Source of the DNA: Candidatus Latescibacter sp.
GTDB lineage: Bacteria > Latescibacterota > Latescibacteria > Latescibacterales > Latescibacteraceae
Assembly: GCA_030692375.1 (NCBI GenBank)
Contig: JAUYCD010000265.1
Span: 1 to 45,312 of the forward strand
DNA length: 45,312 nucleotides
Reading direction: 5' to 3'
Of this stretch, positions 25,535 to 34,500 are shown in pieces (within the stretch, counting starts at the first letter, position 1; each line of letters opens with the position of its first letter). Position numbers and translations under genes: made by a program. Below the pieces are notes generated by a model, which ran no database searches, had not been told where the DNA came from, and saw nothing but the letters and a program-made list of their open reading frames with translations.

Positions 25535-26737
25535 TCATCTCCTCGCGGCATAACGGAAAAGAAACAATCCCATGATTCCCATGATTATATTAGGCGCCCA
25601 CATGGACAGCCAGGGTGGTATCAACATCCGGTCGCCGGCGCTCTCTCCCCCGCTGAGAAACAAGTAGTAGACAGCGAAAAATCCGATGGATATGCCTATT
25701 CCGATAGAAGCTCCGGAGCGCTTCACCAGGATTCCCAGGGGTGCGCCGAGAAGCACAAAAATTATCGCCGCAAAGGGTATGGAGTCGCGCTTGTTCATCT
25801 CCACTTTGAAGGAAGCAATCTGCCGGTTATTTATTTTTATATTCTGCAGAATCCGGAGGGAGTCATCCTGGACCGGTTCACCCCTCATTTTCCGGAGCAA
25901 ATTCCTTCTCTGTATCGTATTCTCAGCCTGAAACTTCTTCACCTCTTCGCTCATCATGGAGGAAAGCATGGTACGGTCATTGCGTGAATTCCGGTAACCG
26001 GTATCGAGCCTCGAATCCATGCTGAAATTCTGGCTGAATTCCTTGAATTCGACCCGGACATACCGCTCCGGATGATGCGAATCCACATGGTGTACCTCGC
26101 CGTTTCTCAGAAGAAGAGTCAGACCGGCGCTGTCCGGATGGGTGATGAATCTTCCCGTTTCAGCTACAATCAAATCCTGATAAAACCCCCGGAAGCTGCG
26201 GAAAAGGGAAATTCCTTTCAATTCTTCTGTGGAATAATCAATGGATTCCACCCGTATCGTTACCGAAGGAATATCGTTGATGAACTGACCCTCGCGATTG
26301 TTAAAAGTAAGGAACGGTTTTTTAAAAAAAACCGCTGCGCTCAGGTTGCTTGCCCGGTAATTCGCCTCCGGAAGAATAGTATTATTGAACCACACCATAC
26401 CAAAGGCGATGAGCGCAGAAATGACCAGTATGGGGGCCACAATCCTGTACATGGATATTCCTGCGGCTTTCATGGCGATAATCTCGCTCGCGGCGCCCAT
26501 CCGGCCGAACGCCATCACCGTGGCTACCAGCACACTCATCGGCACCACCAGCGCCACCATATATGCAAGACTATAGGCAAATATCTTCGTCAGAACCAGG
26601 ATTTCCACACCCTTGGATATGAGCGCCGTCACTATCTCGAGCATGAGTTTTAGGATGAGAACAAACATGATCACGCTGAAAGCGAAGAAAAATGGCGCCA
26701 CATGCTCGCGGATGACATATTTATAAAAAATATACAT
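25535..26737 (-). CDS. lptF: LptF/YjgP-family LPS export permease
   Basis: A 400-aa inner-membrane permease of the LptF type. It begins MYIFYKYVIREHVAPFFFAF, the first helix, carries IIAMKAAGISMYRIVAP near residue 87 (coupling helix), has a periplasmic domain from about 130 to 290 and three C-terminal helices with APLGILVKRSG. The periplasmic domain has a charged, helical insert around residues 235-280 (SSMMSEEVKKFQAENTIQRR) seen in FCB homologues. AAGGGA precedes the ATG. It is the first gene of the lptF-lptG pair. The presence of both genes shows that the organism makes an LPS-type outer membrane. Confidence 0.85.
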   Translation of the reverse strand: MYIFYKYVIREHVAPFFFAFSVIMFVLILKLMLEIVTALISKGVEILVLTKIFAYSLAYMVALVVPMSVLVATVMAFGRMGAASEIIAMKAAGISMYRIVAPILVISALIAFGMVWFNNTILPEANYRASNLSAAVFFKKPFLTFNNREGQFINDIPSVTIRVESIDYSTEELKGISLFRSFRGFYQDLIVAETGRFITHPDSAGLTLLLRNGEVHHVDSHHPERYVRVEFKEFSQNFSMDSRLDTGYRNSRNDRTMLSSMMSEEVKKFQAENTIQRRNLLRKMRGEPVQDDSLRILQNIKINNRQIASFKVEMNKRDSIPFAAIIFVLLGAPLGILVKRSGASIGIGISIGFFAVYYLFLSGGESAGDRMLIPPWLSMWAPNIIMGIMGLFLFRYAARR

Positions 26738-26820
26738 GAGATCCCTTTCCGATATACTCAGAAGATAATATATAATCTGAGATTGAGCATTTCAACCGGA
26801 ATGAAAGGTTTACTGAATTA

Positions 26821-27000
26821 TCCATGACGACACATTTTATTGAGTTTCTTGTCAAAATAGATGCCGAAACGGTTGCTAAAAGATGCGCTGCGCTTGCATC
26901 GTTCCCGCGAAGCGGCAACAAGTTCGGCATGACATGTGTCATCATGAACTCGTTTCAGGATCTAAATACTCAAAACATTCGTATTTATGTCGTCATGTAT
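26821..27000. repeat. Full-length MITE-like repeat family 1, copy D
   Basis: A 180-bp element with terminal inverted repeats CCATGACGACA (left) and TGTCGTCATGTAT (right). Inside are the two hairpins and TGACATGTGTCA palindrome of the family-1 core, in the orientation opposite to copies C and F. The loop of the first hairpin carries an unrelated-looking insert (26876-26912) in place of the perfect 28-bp duplication. The right end abuts the stop codon of the deacetylase gene, whose stop lies at 27005. Confidence 0.8.
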
Positions 27001-27004
27001 GACC

Positions 27005-28147
27005 TCACTTCACCATATCCGCAGCCTGTACAAACCGTATCCCCTTTTGGACCAGTTTGGGAATGGTTTTTTCCAGTACGCTTATGGTGGTCTGACGGTC
27101 GTGCCCGATAATGATCACCGGCCCATTTTTAAATGCTTCGTTCGCGAGCGCGAGAAGCCGGTTTTCGATGTCGCCCTGATTTCCTTCGCTGTCGATGTAT
27201 CCTGTCATCTCTGCGCTTTTTACTCCCACTCTCTGCGAAACCATGATGCCTGTCGATTCCAGAGAGGTCTTTGAATCAATGAAAAAATAATTGTTAGACT
27301 TCAGAAAATTCATTACCGCCTCCATGATCTGCACATCCTCAGTTGCTTTTGAACCCATATGGTTGTTGAGGCCCTGAGCGCCCCTGACGCTTTTGAATGC
27401 CCGGGCAAGTTTTTCACTGACTGCTACTTCGGAATCGGTTGTCAGAATGAAGCCTTTCCCGGGGATTTCACTCCGTGATTTCGGCTCCATGGGCATGTGG
27501 AGGATATAGGGTATATCATTACGGGCGGCGAACGCCACCGCCTGAGCGGTATACTGCCGGAAAGGCAGAATGGATAGAGTAACCGTCTGCCCCTGGTTGC
27601 AAAGGCGTCTTATATTTTCAATCGGCCGAATTCCCACATCATCGATAATAATCGCCGCTTTTGCCTGTCGGGCTTCCAACGCCGGGTTTTTTCGGAAAAT
27701 CACTATATCTGTCGGAGTGGCTCTCGTTCCCAGAGTCAGGGTCAATGATTGACCGTCGGCGCTCTCAGTCCCGGAAAATACTTTGCCTCCGATCTTACAG
27801 GCAGCGGCGCTCACTTTCAGATTCAGGAAAGTCAGCGAGGTAGTGGATGGGATGGTCACCGTATAACTGTATCTCAATCCGCTTGCCGTCGACCGTGATT
27901 CCGTTCGTTTGATATCTTTTTGGGAAATGCCGTACTCGGAAAGTGTGGAAATGAGCATGGCGGATAGCTCCTGTGTAAACATGTCCGGGCTGGCCTGGAC
28001 AGCTTTAACAGAACGGGGATTCTGAGCGCTTTTAACACGGCTGGCAGTATGCCACTGAAATAAAGCAACCCCTGCCGCAATAAGTGCGGCGAGGGGCAGA
28101 AGAACAGAGAGAATGGGAACGATCCGGGATTTCTTTTTACGGGGCAA
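27005..28147 (-). CDS. Divergent polysaccharide deacetylase family protein (YibQ-like)
   Basis: A 380-aa protein with an N-terminal membrane anchor (KKSRIVPILSVLLPLAALIAAG) and a C-terminal divergent polysaccharide deacetylase domain from about residue 160: AAIIIDDVG, LSILPF, ILHMPMEP, GLNNHMGSKAT, FFIDSKTS and VIIIGHDR. The domain is NodB-like and bound to the outer face of the inner membrane; the natural substrate is unknown, probably a glycan. A TTG start at 28147 is chosen because GGAG lies seven bases ahead; another TTG at 28165 lacks one. The gene follows a lipoprotein gene by 20 bp. Confidence 0.78.
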   Translation of the reverse strand: MPRKKKSRIVPILSVLLPLAALIAAGVALFQWHTASRVKSAQNPRSVKAVQASPDMFTQELSAMLISTLSEYGISQKDIKRTESRSTASGLRYSYTVTIPSTTSLTFLNLKVSAAACKIGGKVFSGTESADGQSLTLTLGTRATPTDIVIFRKNPALEARQAKAAIIIDDVGIRPIENIRRLCNQGQTVTLSILPFRQYTAQAVAFAARNDIPYILHMPMEPKSRSEIPGKGFILTTDSEVAVSEKLARAFKSVRGAQGLNNHMGSKATEDVQIMEAVMNFLKSNNYFFIDSKTSLESTGIMVSQRVGVKSAEMTGYIDSEGNQGDIENRLLALANEAFKNGPVIIIGHDRQTTISVLEKTIPKLVQKGIRFVQAADMVK

Positions 28148-28167
28148 ACAGCGGTCTCCGAGCAAAG

Positions 28168-28749
28168 TTACGGCGTAGTAAGGTCATTCCACTGGATAAT
28201 GGCATACAGCTTGGACTGGCGATCCTGAACGAATTTGAATTCCATAAGCTGATGTATTTTAAAGTCACCGTATGTTTTTGTGAATATATCCATATCGATT
28301 AAATAGGTTTTCACCAGCCAGACTTCGTTCGGGTGCTCGTCGACTATCACTGCGCCATTCGGGGGATTCGGGACATCTTTGCCCCATTCCTCCATGCTTC
28401 CGAATTCGCTCGAAGTGAATACGAACGAAGTACAGTTATTCATGATGTTTTCAATAACTCGTACATCTTCAGATTTGGAAAAGCGGATATCAAGGGTATC
28501 GGTCTCCGATTTGCTCGTGTAAAAATAGTTATCATGGAGACAGTCGCGGTAAAAATTGATATTGAGTTGCTGGAAAGCCACTTTCAGATTGTTGACCACT
28601 TTATCGGGTGTGGCAGGTATTTCGATTTTACCATCGTTCGTGGTTTGTCCGGAATCTTTTTTCGGTGAGAAGATACATGAGCCGGTAAAAAGGGCTGTTA
28701 AAAATGCGATAAAAAGGCAAAAACAATTTCTTCTCACGATTCTTTTCAT
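28168..28749 (-). CDS. Putative lipoprotein, paralogue 1
   Basis: A 193-aa exported lipoprotein: a hydrophobic signal (residues 10-22) ends in the lipobox FTGSC (Cys25). The mature protein starts with a linker, then ATPDKVVNNLKVAFQQLNI and a mixed alpha/beta body rich in aromatic residues that ends LYAIIQWNDL. Length and pattern suggest an NTF2-like cone fold, but no family is recognised. It is related to the lipoprotein at 29067 through the P(D/E)KV(V/L)NNL segment and the same layout. It precedes the deacetylase gene closely. Confidence 0.65.
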   Translation of the reverse strand: MKRIVRRNCFCLFIAFLTALFTGSCIFSPKKDSGQTTNDGKIEIPATPDKVVNNLKVAFQQLNINFYRDCLHDNYFYTSKSETDTLDIRFSKSEDVRVIENIMNNCTSFVFTSSEFGSMEEWGKDVPNPPNGAVIVDEHPNEVWLVKTYLIDMDIFTKTYGDFKIHQLMEFKFVQDRQSKLYAIIQWNDLTTP

Positions 28750-28827
28750 GGGATTAACCCTTTAATCTTTTCCATCTGGTGAAAAGTATACTAGCACTAG
28801 TTTCGGCATCTTTTCCAAATGATAGAG

Positions 28828-29017
28828 GCTTTTGCAAAAGTCGTTTTATACGTAATAAGAAAACGAACTTTTAAACTACAGCCCCCTATCCCTCGGTACC
28901 TTTCCCCCGAAGGGGGCAAGGGATATCGTTGCTTAACAGTCACTTCCTGCCCCCTCCGGGGGAAGGATGTCCGAAGGACAGAAAGGGGGCTGCTTAAAAT
29001 ATCGACTTAGCAAAAGG
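28828..29017. repeat. Nested MITE-like element (outer CTTTTGC arms, inner CAGCCCCCT arms)
   Basis: Outer inverted ends are CTTTTGCAAAAGTCG (28829-28843) and CGACTTAGCAAAAG (29003-29016). Inside sits a second palindrome with ends CAGCCCCCT (28879-28887) and AGGGGGCTG (28984-28992), plus shorter CCCCCGAAGGGGG and CCCTCCGGGGG hairpins. A 24-bp stretch next to the left arm (28835-28858) is repeated exactly at 37201-37224. It fills most of the gap between the two lipoprotein genes. Confidence 0.7.
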
Positions 29018-29066
29018 ATCGATAGATTAACATTATCGAAAATTATCCGATTATGCAACAGAAAAA

Positions 29067-29639
29067 TTAACTGTACCTCGCCCGCACCGCTCCCCAGGAA
29101 TCTTTGTTAGGGTCTTTAGGGTATCCACGGTGATCTACCCAGAGATAAATGCTCCATTTTCCTGAATTTTCAATGAAATAGAGCCAGGCTTCTCCGTATA
29201 TGTCCTCTTTGTTTTCTCTACCAAAAGTGAGCTTATACCAGTATTTGTACATCTTGTCACCGGAATTGTATTCAGGTGTACGGTAGGTTGTAAGGGAAAT
29301 GGTAAATGTCGAATCCGGGATAAAATAATTCATGACGAATGCTGATTCCTTCTCACGGTTCCAAGTGCTGCGAAATTCCTGTTCATATTTCAGCGAATCC
29401 AGCGGATCGGGGCTGAAAGTGAACGGGTCGCTGAAAACGTCCATGTAATCCTGGATGCTCTTGGTCCTCAGCGATTCAACGAGGTTGTTCAACACCTTTT
29501 CGGGCGAGGTTGGCGGCAGAATAACAGCGCCTCCATCCGGAGGAGTCTGGGGAGTCCGCGTGCTGAACGGATTATTGCATGACAGCAATGAAATTACCGC
29601 GAGAGCGGCGCCGAAAATAACGAAAATAGAGCGCTCCAT
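29067..29639 (-). CDS. Putative lipoprotein, paralogue 2
   Basis: A 190-aa exported lipoprotein with a signal ending SLLSC (Cys21). The following Pro-rich linker (TPQTPPDGGAVILPPT) leads to SPEKVLNNLVESLRTKSIQDYMDVF, which matches the start of the paralogue at 28168. The C-terminal half is rich in Tyr/Trp (KYWYKLTFGRENKEDIYG, GKWSIYLWVDHRG) and again fits an NTF2-like fold. Its ATG is three bases after the site-2 protease stop, so the two are translationally coupled. Function unknown; an envelope role is inferred from lipidation. Confidence 0.65.
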   Translation of the reverse strand: MERSIFVIFGAALAVISLLSCNNPFSTRTPQTPPDGGAVILPPTSPEKVLNNLVESLRTKSIQDYMDVFSDPFTFSPDPLDSLKYEQEFRSTWNREKESAFVMNYFIPDSTFTISLTTYRTPEYNSGDKMYKYWYKLTFGRENKEDIYGEAWLYFIENSGKWSIYLWVDHRGYPKDPNKDSWGAVRARYS

Positions 29640-29642
29640 TCT

Positions 29643-30551
29643 TCATCCCACCTTTACCGGAACCGGTATGATACAGAGGATGAATATCACAATCGCTGCC
29701 ACAGCCGTGATGATACGAACCGCCCCGATGTCCGGCTCCATACGGTCGGGATAAGGATGCCGGGTCCCGAAAAAGAGCGAGAGCAGCGCCCAGACAAACC
29801 ATCCGCTCCAAAATGTCAGGCCGAGCAGGAGCAGGAGCGGTATCCGGATGCGGCGGAACAATTCATGTAAGCGCGGTGAAAGCGCAAAGAGAATATGCCC
29901 GCCGTCCAGTTGCCCGATGGGCAGAAGATTGAGCGCGGTAATAAAAAGCCCTATCCAGCCTGCAAAAGCGATGGGATGCAGGTTCAGGTCGTAGTGGGCC
30001 GGGATGGGACCGATCAGGAAATAACTGAGAATTTTGAAAAGCAGCGAATCGCCGAGGATAAGGTATTCATGTTGAGTATGCAGAGGGACGATCTCGGACA
30101 TTTTAAGCCCGATAACACTGGCGATGACCGCGAGGATAAAACCGGCTATCGGACCGGCCGCGCCCACGTCAACCAGCGCTTTACGGCTGGGAATGGAAGA
30201 TTTGATGCTGATCACTGCGCCGAATGTTCCGATGGGTTGAATGGGCGCCGGGATAAAATAAGGAGGAGTAACCACAATCCCCCATCTCCTCGCGGTAAAA
30301 TAATGGGCAAATTCATGGATGCCCAGAATGCTGAGGATGGCTATGGAATAGGGAAAACCTTTTGCGAAATTGCCCCAGCTCTGATACGGATTCGCATCGG
30401 TCACGAGCGCTCCCATGGTGGTCGTGGTAAAAACGGTCAGAAGGAAAAGGAGGATATGGAGCGCATAGTTGGTTTCCCGGACTGGAGGCTGCTCCGGATT
30501 ATCCCTGAAATAGTCGTCCCCGGGACGGATGATGAATTTTCTGTATTGCAT
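29643..30551 (-). CDS. M50-family site-2 (intramembrane) metalloprotease
   Basis: A 302-aa polytopic membrane protease. Zinc site HEFAH at residues 79-83 lies in a transmembrane helix, and NLLPIGQLDGGH ending at 219 supplies the third ligand (Asp216). Six or more hydrophobic segments surround them. No PDZ domain is present, which distinguishes it from RseP-type enzymes and places it with the short site-2 proteases that often have housekeeping or unknown targets. Substrate is unknown. The lipoprotein gene starts three bases downstream. The promoter region upstream is occupied by repeats. Confidence 0.85.
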   Translation of the reverse strand: MQYRKFIIRPGDDYFRDNPEQPPVRETNYALHILLFLLTVFTTTTMGALVTDANPYQSWGNFAKGFPYSIAILSILGIHEFAHYFTARRWGIVVTPPYFIPAPIQPIGTFGAVISIKSSIPSRKALVDVGAAGPIAGFILAVIASVIGLKMSEIVPLHTQHEYLILGDSLLFKILSYFLIGPIPAHYDLNLHPIAFAGWIGLFITALNLLPIGQLDGGHILFALSPRLHELFRRIRIPLLLLLGLTFWSGWFVWALLSLFFGTRHPYPDRMEPDIGAVRIITAVAAIVIFILCIIPVPVKVG

Positions 30552-30623
30552 ATCAAACCGAATTGGGCATGAAGTTGGCTTATAGTTTTCGAGAGCTTCA
30601 GAACTACAGCCCCCTAAATACTA

Positions 30624-30872
30624 CAGCCCCCTAAATCCCCCGAATGGGGACTTAAAAGACTGAAAGACAATCATTCACAGCGTTTTAATTAATTACTCAT
30701 GTAAGGCTTTTAATAGATCCTTAAACAAGTTCAGGATGACGTCATGCCGAACTTGTTTCGGCATCTATTCTATAAAAATGTGCAAAGAAATATGTCGCCA
30801 TGTATAAATGATGTTGTTCGTATGTTATTATCTTTCCCTCGTAAAGTTCCCCTCCGGGGTATTTAGGGGCTG
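30624..30872. repeat. CAGCCCCCTAAAT...ATTTAGGGGCTG element with nested family-1 copy
   Basis: Left arm CAGCCCCCTAAAT (30624-30636, with a tandem copy at 30607-30619) and right arm ATTTAGGGGCTG (30861-30872). Between them lies the family-1 copy E (30714-30806). The arms match the inner palindrome at 28879-28992. The nesting suggests one element inserted into another. It fills most of the 355-bp gap between the protease and pmbA genes. Confidence 0.55.
30714..30806. repeat. Dispersed repeat family 1, copy E
   Basis: The core is TAGATCCTTAAAC...TCAGGATGA, a shortened palindrome TGACGTCA, and GCCGAACTTGTTTCGGC, followed by the right arm ending in CATGTATA (30799-30806). It lacks a recognisable left arm. 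It is in the same orientation as copies B, C and F. Confidence 0.75.
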
Positions 30873-30906
30873 CCTGTGAGAAATTTTTCGTCTCAAATCA
30901 TTTCCT

Positions 30907-32208
30907 TCACCGGCTGGAAATCGAGAGCGCTGAGAACATCACATCCGGAACGAAAATCGAGCCGACCGGTTTGACATCAGAACCCGAGGCGTCGATCGAT
31001 CCGAACGCCTGATAAACATTTCCAGATACCATGGTATCCACCAGACGGCCGCTGATTTCCCCGTTCCGTACAAGGAAGCCGAGCATTATATTGAGGGCAA
31101 AATCCCCGGCCAGAAGATTCGACTGCCCTCCTCCGAGCACACCGTGCACAATCACCCCTTCATCGATGCTCTCGATCATCTCCTTCAGGCTGGATTTCCC
31201 GGGCGACATCACCAGGTTTGAGGTTCCTACTGTGGGCGCGGAGAGAAGACCACGCTGCGCATTGGCTGTGGAAACGCGTCCGGCCTGGGCTGCGGTGTCC
31301 AGGTTGAAAAGAAAAGACCGGAAGACGCCTTCTTCGAAAATCATGGTTAGCTGCGAAGGCATCCCTTCATCATCAAAGGGTCTGCTTCCGGGAGAACCCT
31401 CAATGTACGGATCATCGGCAAGTGTGACATCTCCGAGAATTTTTTCACCTTCACGGCCGATAAGGGGACTGTCGCCCTTTACCAGCCGTCTCCCGTCTAT
31501 TCCCATCTCGAATGCCTGCATGAGGCTGGGCATTTCCTGCGCGGTAAAAATAACCGGGAGCATACCGGAAATCCTGGGCGCTTTTTTTTCGGCATGACCG
31601 GCGAGCGCGGCGATTCTCTCCACATAGGCATCGGTGCGGATATCGAGAGCGCCGAAATGATTCCCATCGCCGATCCAGAGTATGGAGTCTCCCTCCACAA
31701 CAACGAGCGTTATATACTCCCGGAAGTCGGTGGAGCTGTACGAAGCATCGAAACCGGCAGTATTTGCAATCCTGACTTTGTTCACCGCAGTGGAAATGCT
31801 CAGGTCGGTCAGGCCTTTCGGGCAGCGCTCGCGGAGGATATCCACCGCACGCTTCCCTTCGCTTATAGCCTGGGCGGGGCTGTAACTTTCTACTGCAGGA
31901 TCGAAAGTTGCTGTTCCATATCCTGCTGCTATTGCTTCGCCGGGAAACTCAAAATGAACCTCTTTCCCGAACCGTGAGGCATCCAGGGCATTTTCCACCA
32001 GATCTTCGATGCGGTGCGGGTCTGTTGTGGATGAGAAGCCGATTCGGTCTTCGCGAATCACCCGCAGCCCGATGCCGAGCACCGTTTTCTGTTCTGCGTT
32101 CTTGAGTTTTCCGGATTCGAACGATATTTCCGAAGCGGCTCTTTCGGTCAGGAAAACCTCGGCGGATGCTCCGCGGCGTTTCACCTTCTCGAGTATGGTT
32201 TCTATCAT
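30907..32208 (-). CDS. pmbA: PmbA/TldE metalloprotease subunit
   Basis: A 433-aa PmbA (TldE) homologue. It begins MIETILEKVKRRGASAEVFL (ATG at 32208; the open frame extends further upstream only inside tldD). It has GLRVIREDRIGFSST near residue 50, RIANTAGFDASYSST near 160 and, near the end, GVLGGGQSNLLAGDFALN, then GYL-type MVSGNVYQAFGSI. It lacks the HExxxH zinc site, as expected of the non-catalytic partner. With TldD it forms a heterodimeric protease that trims unfolded peptides and processes some modified peptides. The ATG is one base after the tldD stop, so translation is coupled. Confidence 0.88.
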   Translation of the reverse strand: MIETILEKVKRRGASAEVFLTERAASEISFESGKLKNAEQKTVLGIGLRVIREDRIGFSSTTDPHRIEDLVENALDASRFGKEVHFEFPGEAIAAGYGTATFDPAVESYSPAQAISEGKRAVDILRERCPKGLTDLSISTAVNKVRIANTAGFDASYSSTDFREYITLVVVEGDSILWIGDGNHFGALDIRTDAYVERIAALAGHAEKKAPRISGMLPVIFTAQEMPSLMQAFEMGIDGRRLVKGDSPLIGREGEKILGDVTLADDPYIEGSPGSRPFDDEGMPSQLTMIFEEGVFRSFLFNLDTAAQAGRVSTANAQRGLLSAPTVGTSNLVMSPGKSSLKEMIESIDEGVIVHGVLGGGQSNLLAGDFALNIMLGFLVRNGEISGRLVDTMVSGNVYQAFGSIDASGSDVKPVGSIFVPDVMFSALSISSR

Positions 32209-32209
32209 T

Positions 32210-33565
32210 TCAGCCAACAAGAACCTTTCCGATACGGATATGGGGAGAACCGTCCGATACCGGGAGCGGGGACTGCTCGCCCTTGCCGCAGCCGCCCAGG
32301 CCGCCATAAAGAGTGAGGTCATTTCCGATCTTCTCGATATGGTCGAGCGTCTCGAATACGTTGCCTGAGAGAATCACATCCCGAAGGGGAGTTGTAATAC
32401 AACCTTTTTCAATCCGCCATGCATAGGCCGAGCTGAAGGTAAACCGTTCCAGATCGGTGTTCCCGCCAAGGTAACCGCAGGCGTAGATACCGTCCCTGAT
32501 TCCGGCCAGCATGTCCTCAAAAGCCGACTCCCCGCGGTCGATGAACGTCGTGGTCATCCGTACGATGGGACGAAAAGAGGCGCTGATGGCGCGGGCGTTC
32601 CCGGTGGGCATTTCACCCATGCGCCCGGCTGTTTCGCGGGAATGGAGCCGTCCGGTCAGAAAGCCGTTTTTAACCAGATAGGTCTTCTGTCCTTTCACTC
32701 CCTCATCATCATAGGGGGTGCAGCCGTTTTCACCCGAAAGGGCGCCGTCATCGATGATATTGAGCACATCCGGGCCGAAACGGCGGCCCAGTCTCATCAT
32801 TTCACGGGCTTTTGGATTCTCATAGACAAAATCGGCCTCGCTAAGGTGCCCCAATGCCTCGTGGACGAAAACACCGGCTAGCTGGGGATCGAGAATGACC
32901 GGATAGACCCCTCCGCTGACTTTCGGCGCCCGGATGAGATCACGGGTGATCTTGAGAATTTTCTCTACCTCTCCCTCACGGTTCTCCACCGTTTCAAATC
33001 CGCGCCGGTCGCCGAACGATTTCATACCGCGCTGTACGTTGGAGCCTTCCCTGGCGACCGCCATGAGGCTGACACCCGCGTAAATCTTTTCCTGCTCGAT
33101 CGTGCTTCCTTCGCTTGTATGAAGCCAGACTGTCTTCCTGGTATCGCGATACACCGAGTTGGTGGTAACGATGTCCTTTGCGCTAACCATCATGTCGTTA
33201 TATTTTTTCAGGAGCGCTAGTTTTTCTTCCAGAGGGACACGAGCAGGGTCTTTTCCAACTGAGTTTTTCACCCTGGCGGTTACCGGTACAACCTGAGCGA
33301 TCACCGTTTTATCCTCTCCGGCAAGTTTCGCCATGACACAGGCAGCCTGTGCGCTCTTCTCCGCATCCTCAATCCGGTTAAAAGAAGCAAACCCCCATCC
33401 CCCCCGGATACAGACCCGGACACATCCCCCCAGAGTCATGACCTTCCCTATATCTTCGAGCACGCCTCCCATGTATGCCAGGGAGGTGGTTTCGGAGCGC
33501 TCGATTCGAATATCGGCATAATCGGCATCCAAAGCCCCAATGGCCTTTTTCATCACCTGTTCCAT
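32210..33565 (-). CDS. tldD: TldD metalloprotease subunit
   Basis: A 451-aa TldD homologue carrying the zinc site HEALGH at residues 235-240 (HExxxH). Surrounding segments such as AREGSNVQRGMKSFGDRRGFE, GALSGENGCTPYDDEGVKGQ and TGNARAISASFRPIVRMTTTFI match the family. Its N-terminal domain builds the barrel that holds substrate peptides. Its start ATG overlaps the stop of the PorV-like gene by one base (TGATG). It forms the catalytic half of a complex with PmbA, acting in the cytoplasm. The position right behind genes for outer-membrane and secreted proteins is unusual. Confidence 0.88.
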   Translation of the reverse strand: MEQVMKKAIGALDADYADIRIERSETTSLAYMGGVLEDIGKVMTLGGCVRVCIRGGWGFASFNRIEDAEKSAQAACVMAKLAGEDKTVIAQVVPVTARVKNSVGKDPARVPLEEKLALLKKYNDMMVSAKDIVTTNSVYRDTRKTVWLHTSEGSTIEQEKIYAGVSLMAVAREGSNVQRGMKSFGDRRGFETVENREGEVEKILKITRDLIRAPKVSGGVYPVILDPQLAGVFVHEALGHLSEADFVYENPKAREMMRLGRRFGPDVLNIIDDGALSGENGCTPYDDEGVKGQKTYLVKNGFLTGRLHSRETAGRMGEMPTGNARAISASFRPIVRMTTTFIDRGESAFEDMLAGIRDGIYACGYLGGNTDLERFTFSSAYAWRIEKGCITTPLRDVILSGNVFETLDHIEKIGNDLTLYGGLGGCGKGEQSPLPVSDGSPHIRIGKVLVG

Positions 33566-34497
33566 CAGAATCCTGTGATTGAAAGCGTGAAGCGCAGGGC
33601 GTTATCCGGAAAATCCTTAATCGGCGTATAGGACACGTCTGCGGAAAAAATGCCCATCTCCAGGCCTAAACCGTAGCTCATGGTTTCCAGGCTGCTGTCG
33701 TTACGGTATCCGATACGGATAAAGAAACGATCTACAGCCTCCACCTCTACACCGGTACGAATTCCGTTGTCGCCGTACCGCGGAATAACGTAATCGCCGA
33801 GAAGGGTGAAATTTCGATTGAAACCGGGAAGCATGCCGCTGTAAAGAAATCCCATGCTCACATCGGAAGGTATCTTTGTCCGCTCGTTTTTGAGAATACC
33901 CATTTCGCCGTAGTTACGGGCAACTGCGGCAAGCGCCAGACCATCCATCGGACGCCAGGTTATTCCCCCGTCCACCGCGTATCCGCCGGCATTTTCCTGG
34001 GCGATTTTTTCAAAAAGTTTTTTATATGTCACACCGAGCGAAATCTTTTGGGTAAGAAGCCGCGCATAGGTGAAAGCAAGAGAAACATTCTTTATGCTGT
34101 ATGTTCCGGGAGAAGTTTCAGAGGGAGCGGATCCGCGCAGCTCTATATCCCCTGAATCGAAAATCTGAACGGAAAAACCGAAAGCGCCCGCTGCGCTGTT
34201 GGCAGAAACCGCGGCATATTCCTGCTTAATGCCCTGTATCCATTCCGTATGGGAGAATTGGGCCGAACGCTCGCCCACAAATGCTATCAGAGAAGGATTC
34301 AGCCACTCCGAAGAAGGTCCATCTGCGCTGGATAGCCCCGCTCCGCCCAGGGAAGCGATGCGCGCCGTGGGGGTGACGCGGAGGAAGGAAAGCCCGGTCC
34401 GGCCGGAATCACTGTATACCTGTTCCGACAGTACGTTTGACACACCAGCGGAAAGTATTGCGCATGATGCCGCAAGAAAGACGAATATCCTCATCAT
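33565..34497 (-). CDS. PorV/PorQ-family outer-membrane protein
   Basis: A 310-aa exported barrel protein. The signal peptide covers residues 1-25. The mature start contains GLSFLRVTPTARIASLGGAG, the hallmark of the PorV/PorQ family, followed by WLNPSLIAF and about 14 amphipathic strands. Homologues in the type IX secretion system cap the translocon and shuttle cargo; other homologues are porins of unknown function. GGAG lies eight bases before the ATG. It is fourth from the end of a run of overlapping genes, with a second PorV-like gene and a putative cargo protein upstream. Confidence 0.78.
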   Translation of the reverse strand: MMRIFVFLAASCAILSAGVSNVLSEQVYSDSGRTGLSFLRVTPTARIASLGGAGLSSADGPSSEWLNPSLIAFVGERSAQFSHTEWIQGIKQEYAAVSANSAAGAFGFSVQIFDSGDIELRGSAPSETSPGTYSIKNVSLAFTYARLLTQKISLGVTYKKLFEKIAQENAGGYAVDGGITWRPMDGLALAAVARNYGEMGILKNERTKIPSDVSMGFLYSGMLPGFNRNFTLLGDYVIPRYGDNGIRTGVEVEAVDRFFIRIGYRNDSSLETMSYGLGLEMGIFSADVSYTPIKDFPDNALRFTLSITGF

Positions 34498-34500
34498 AGT

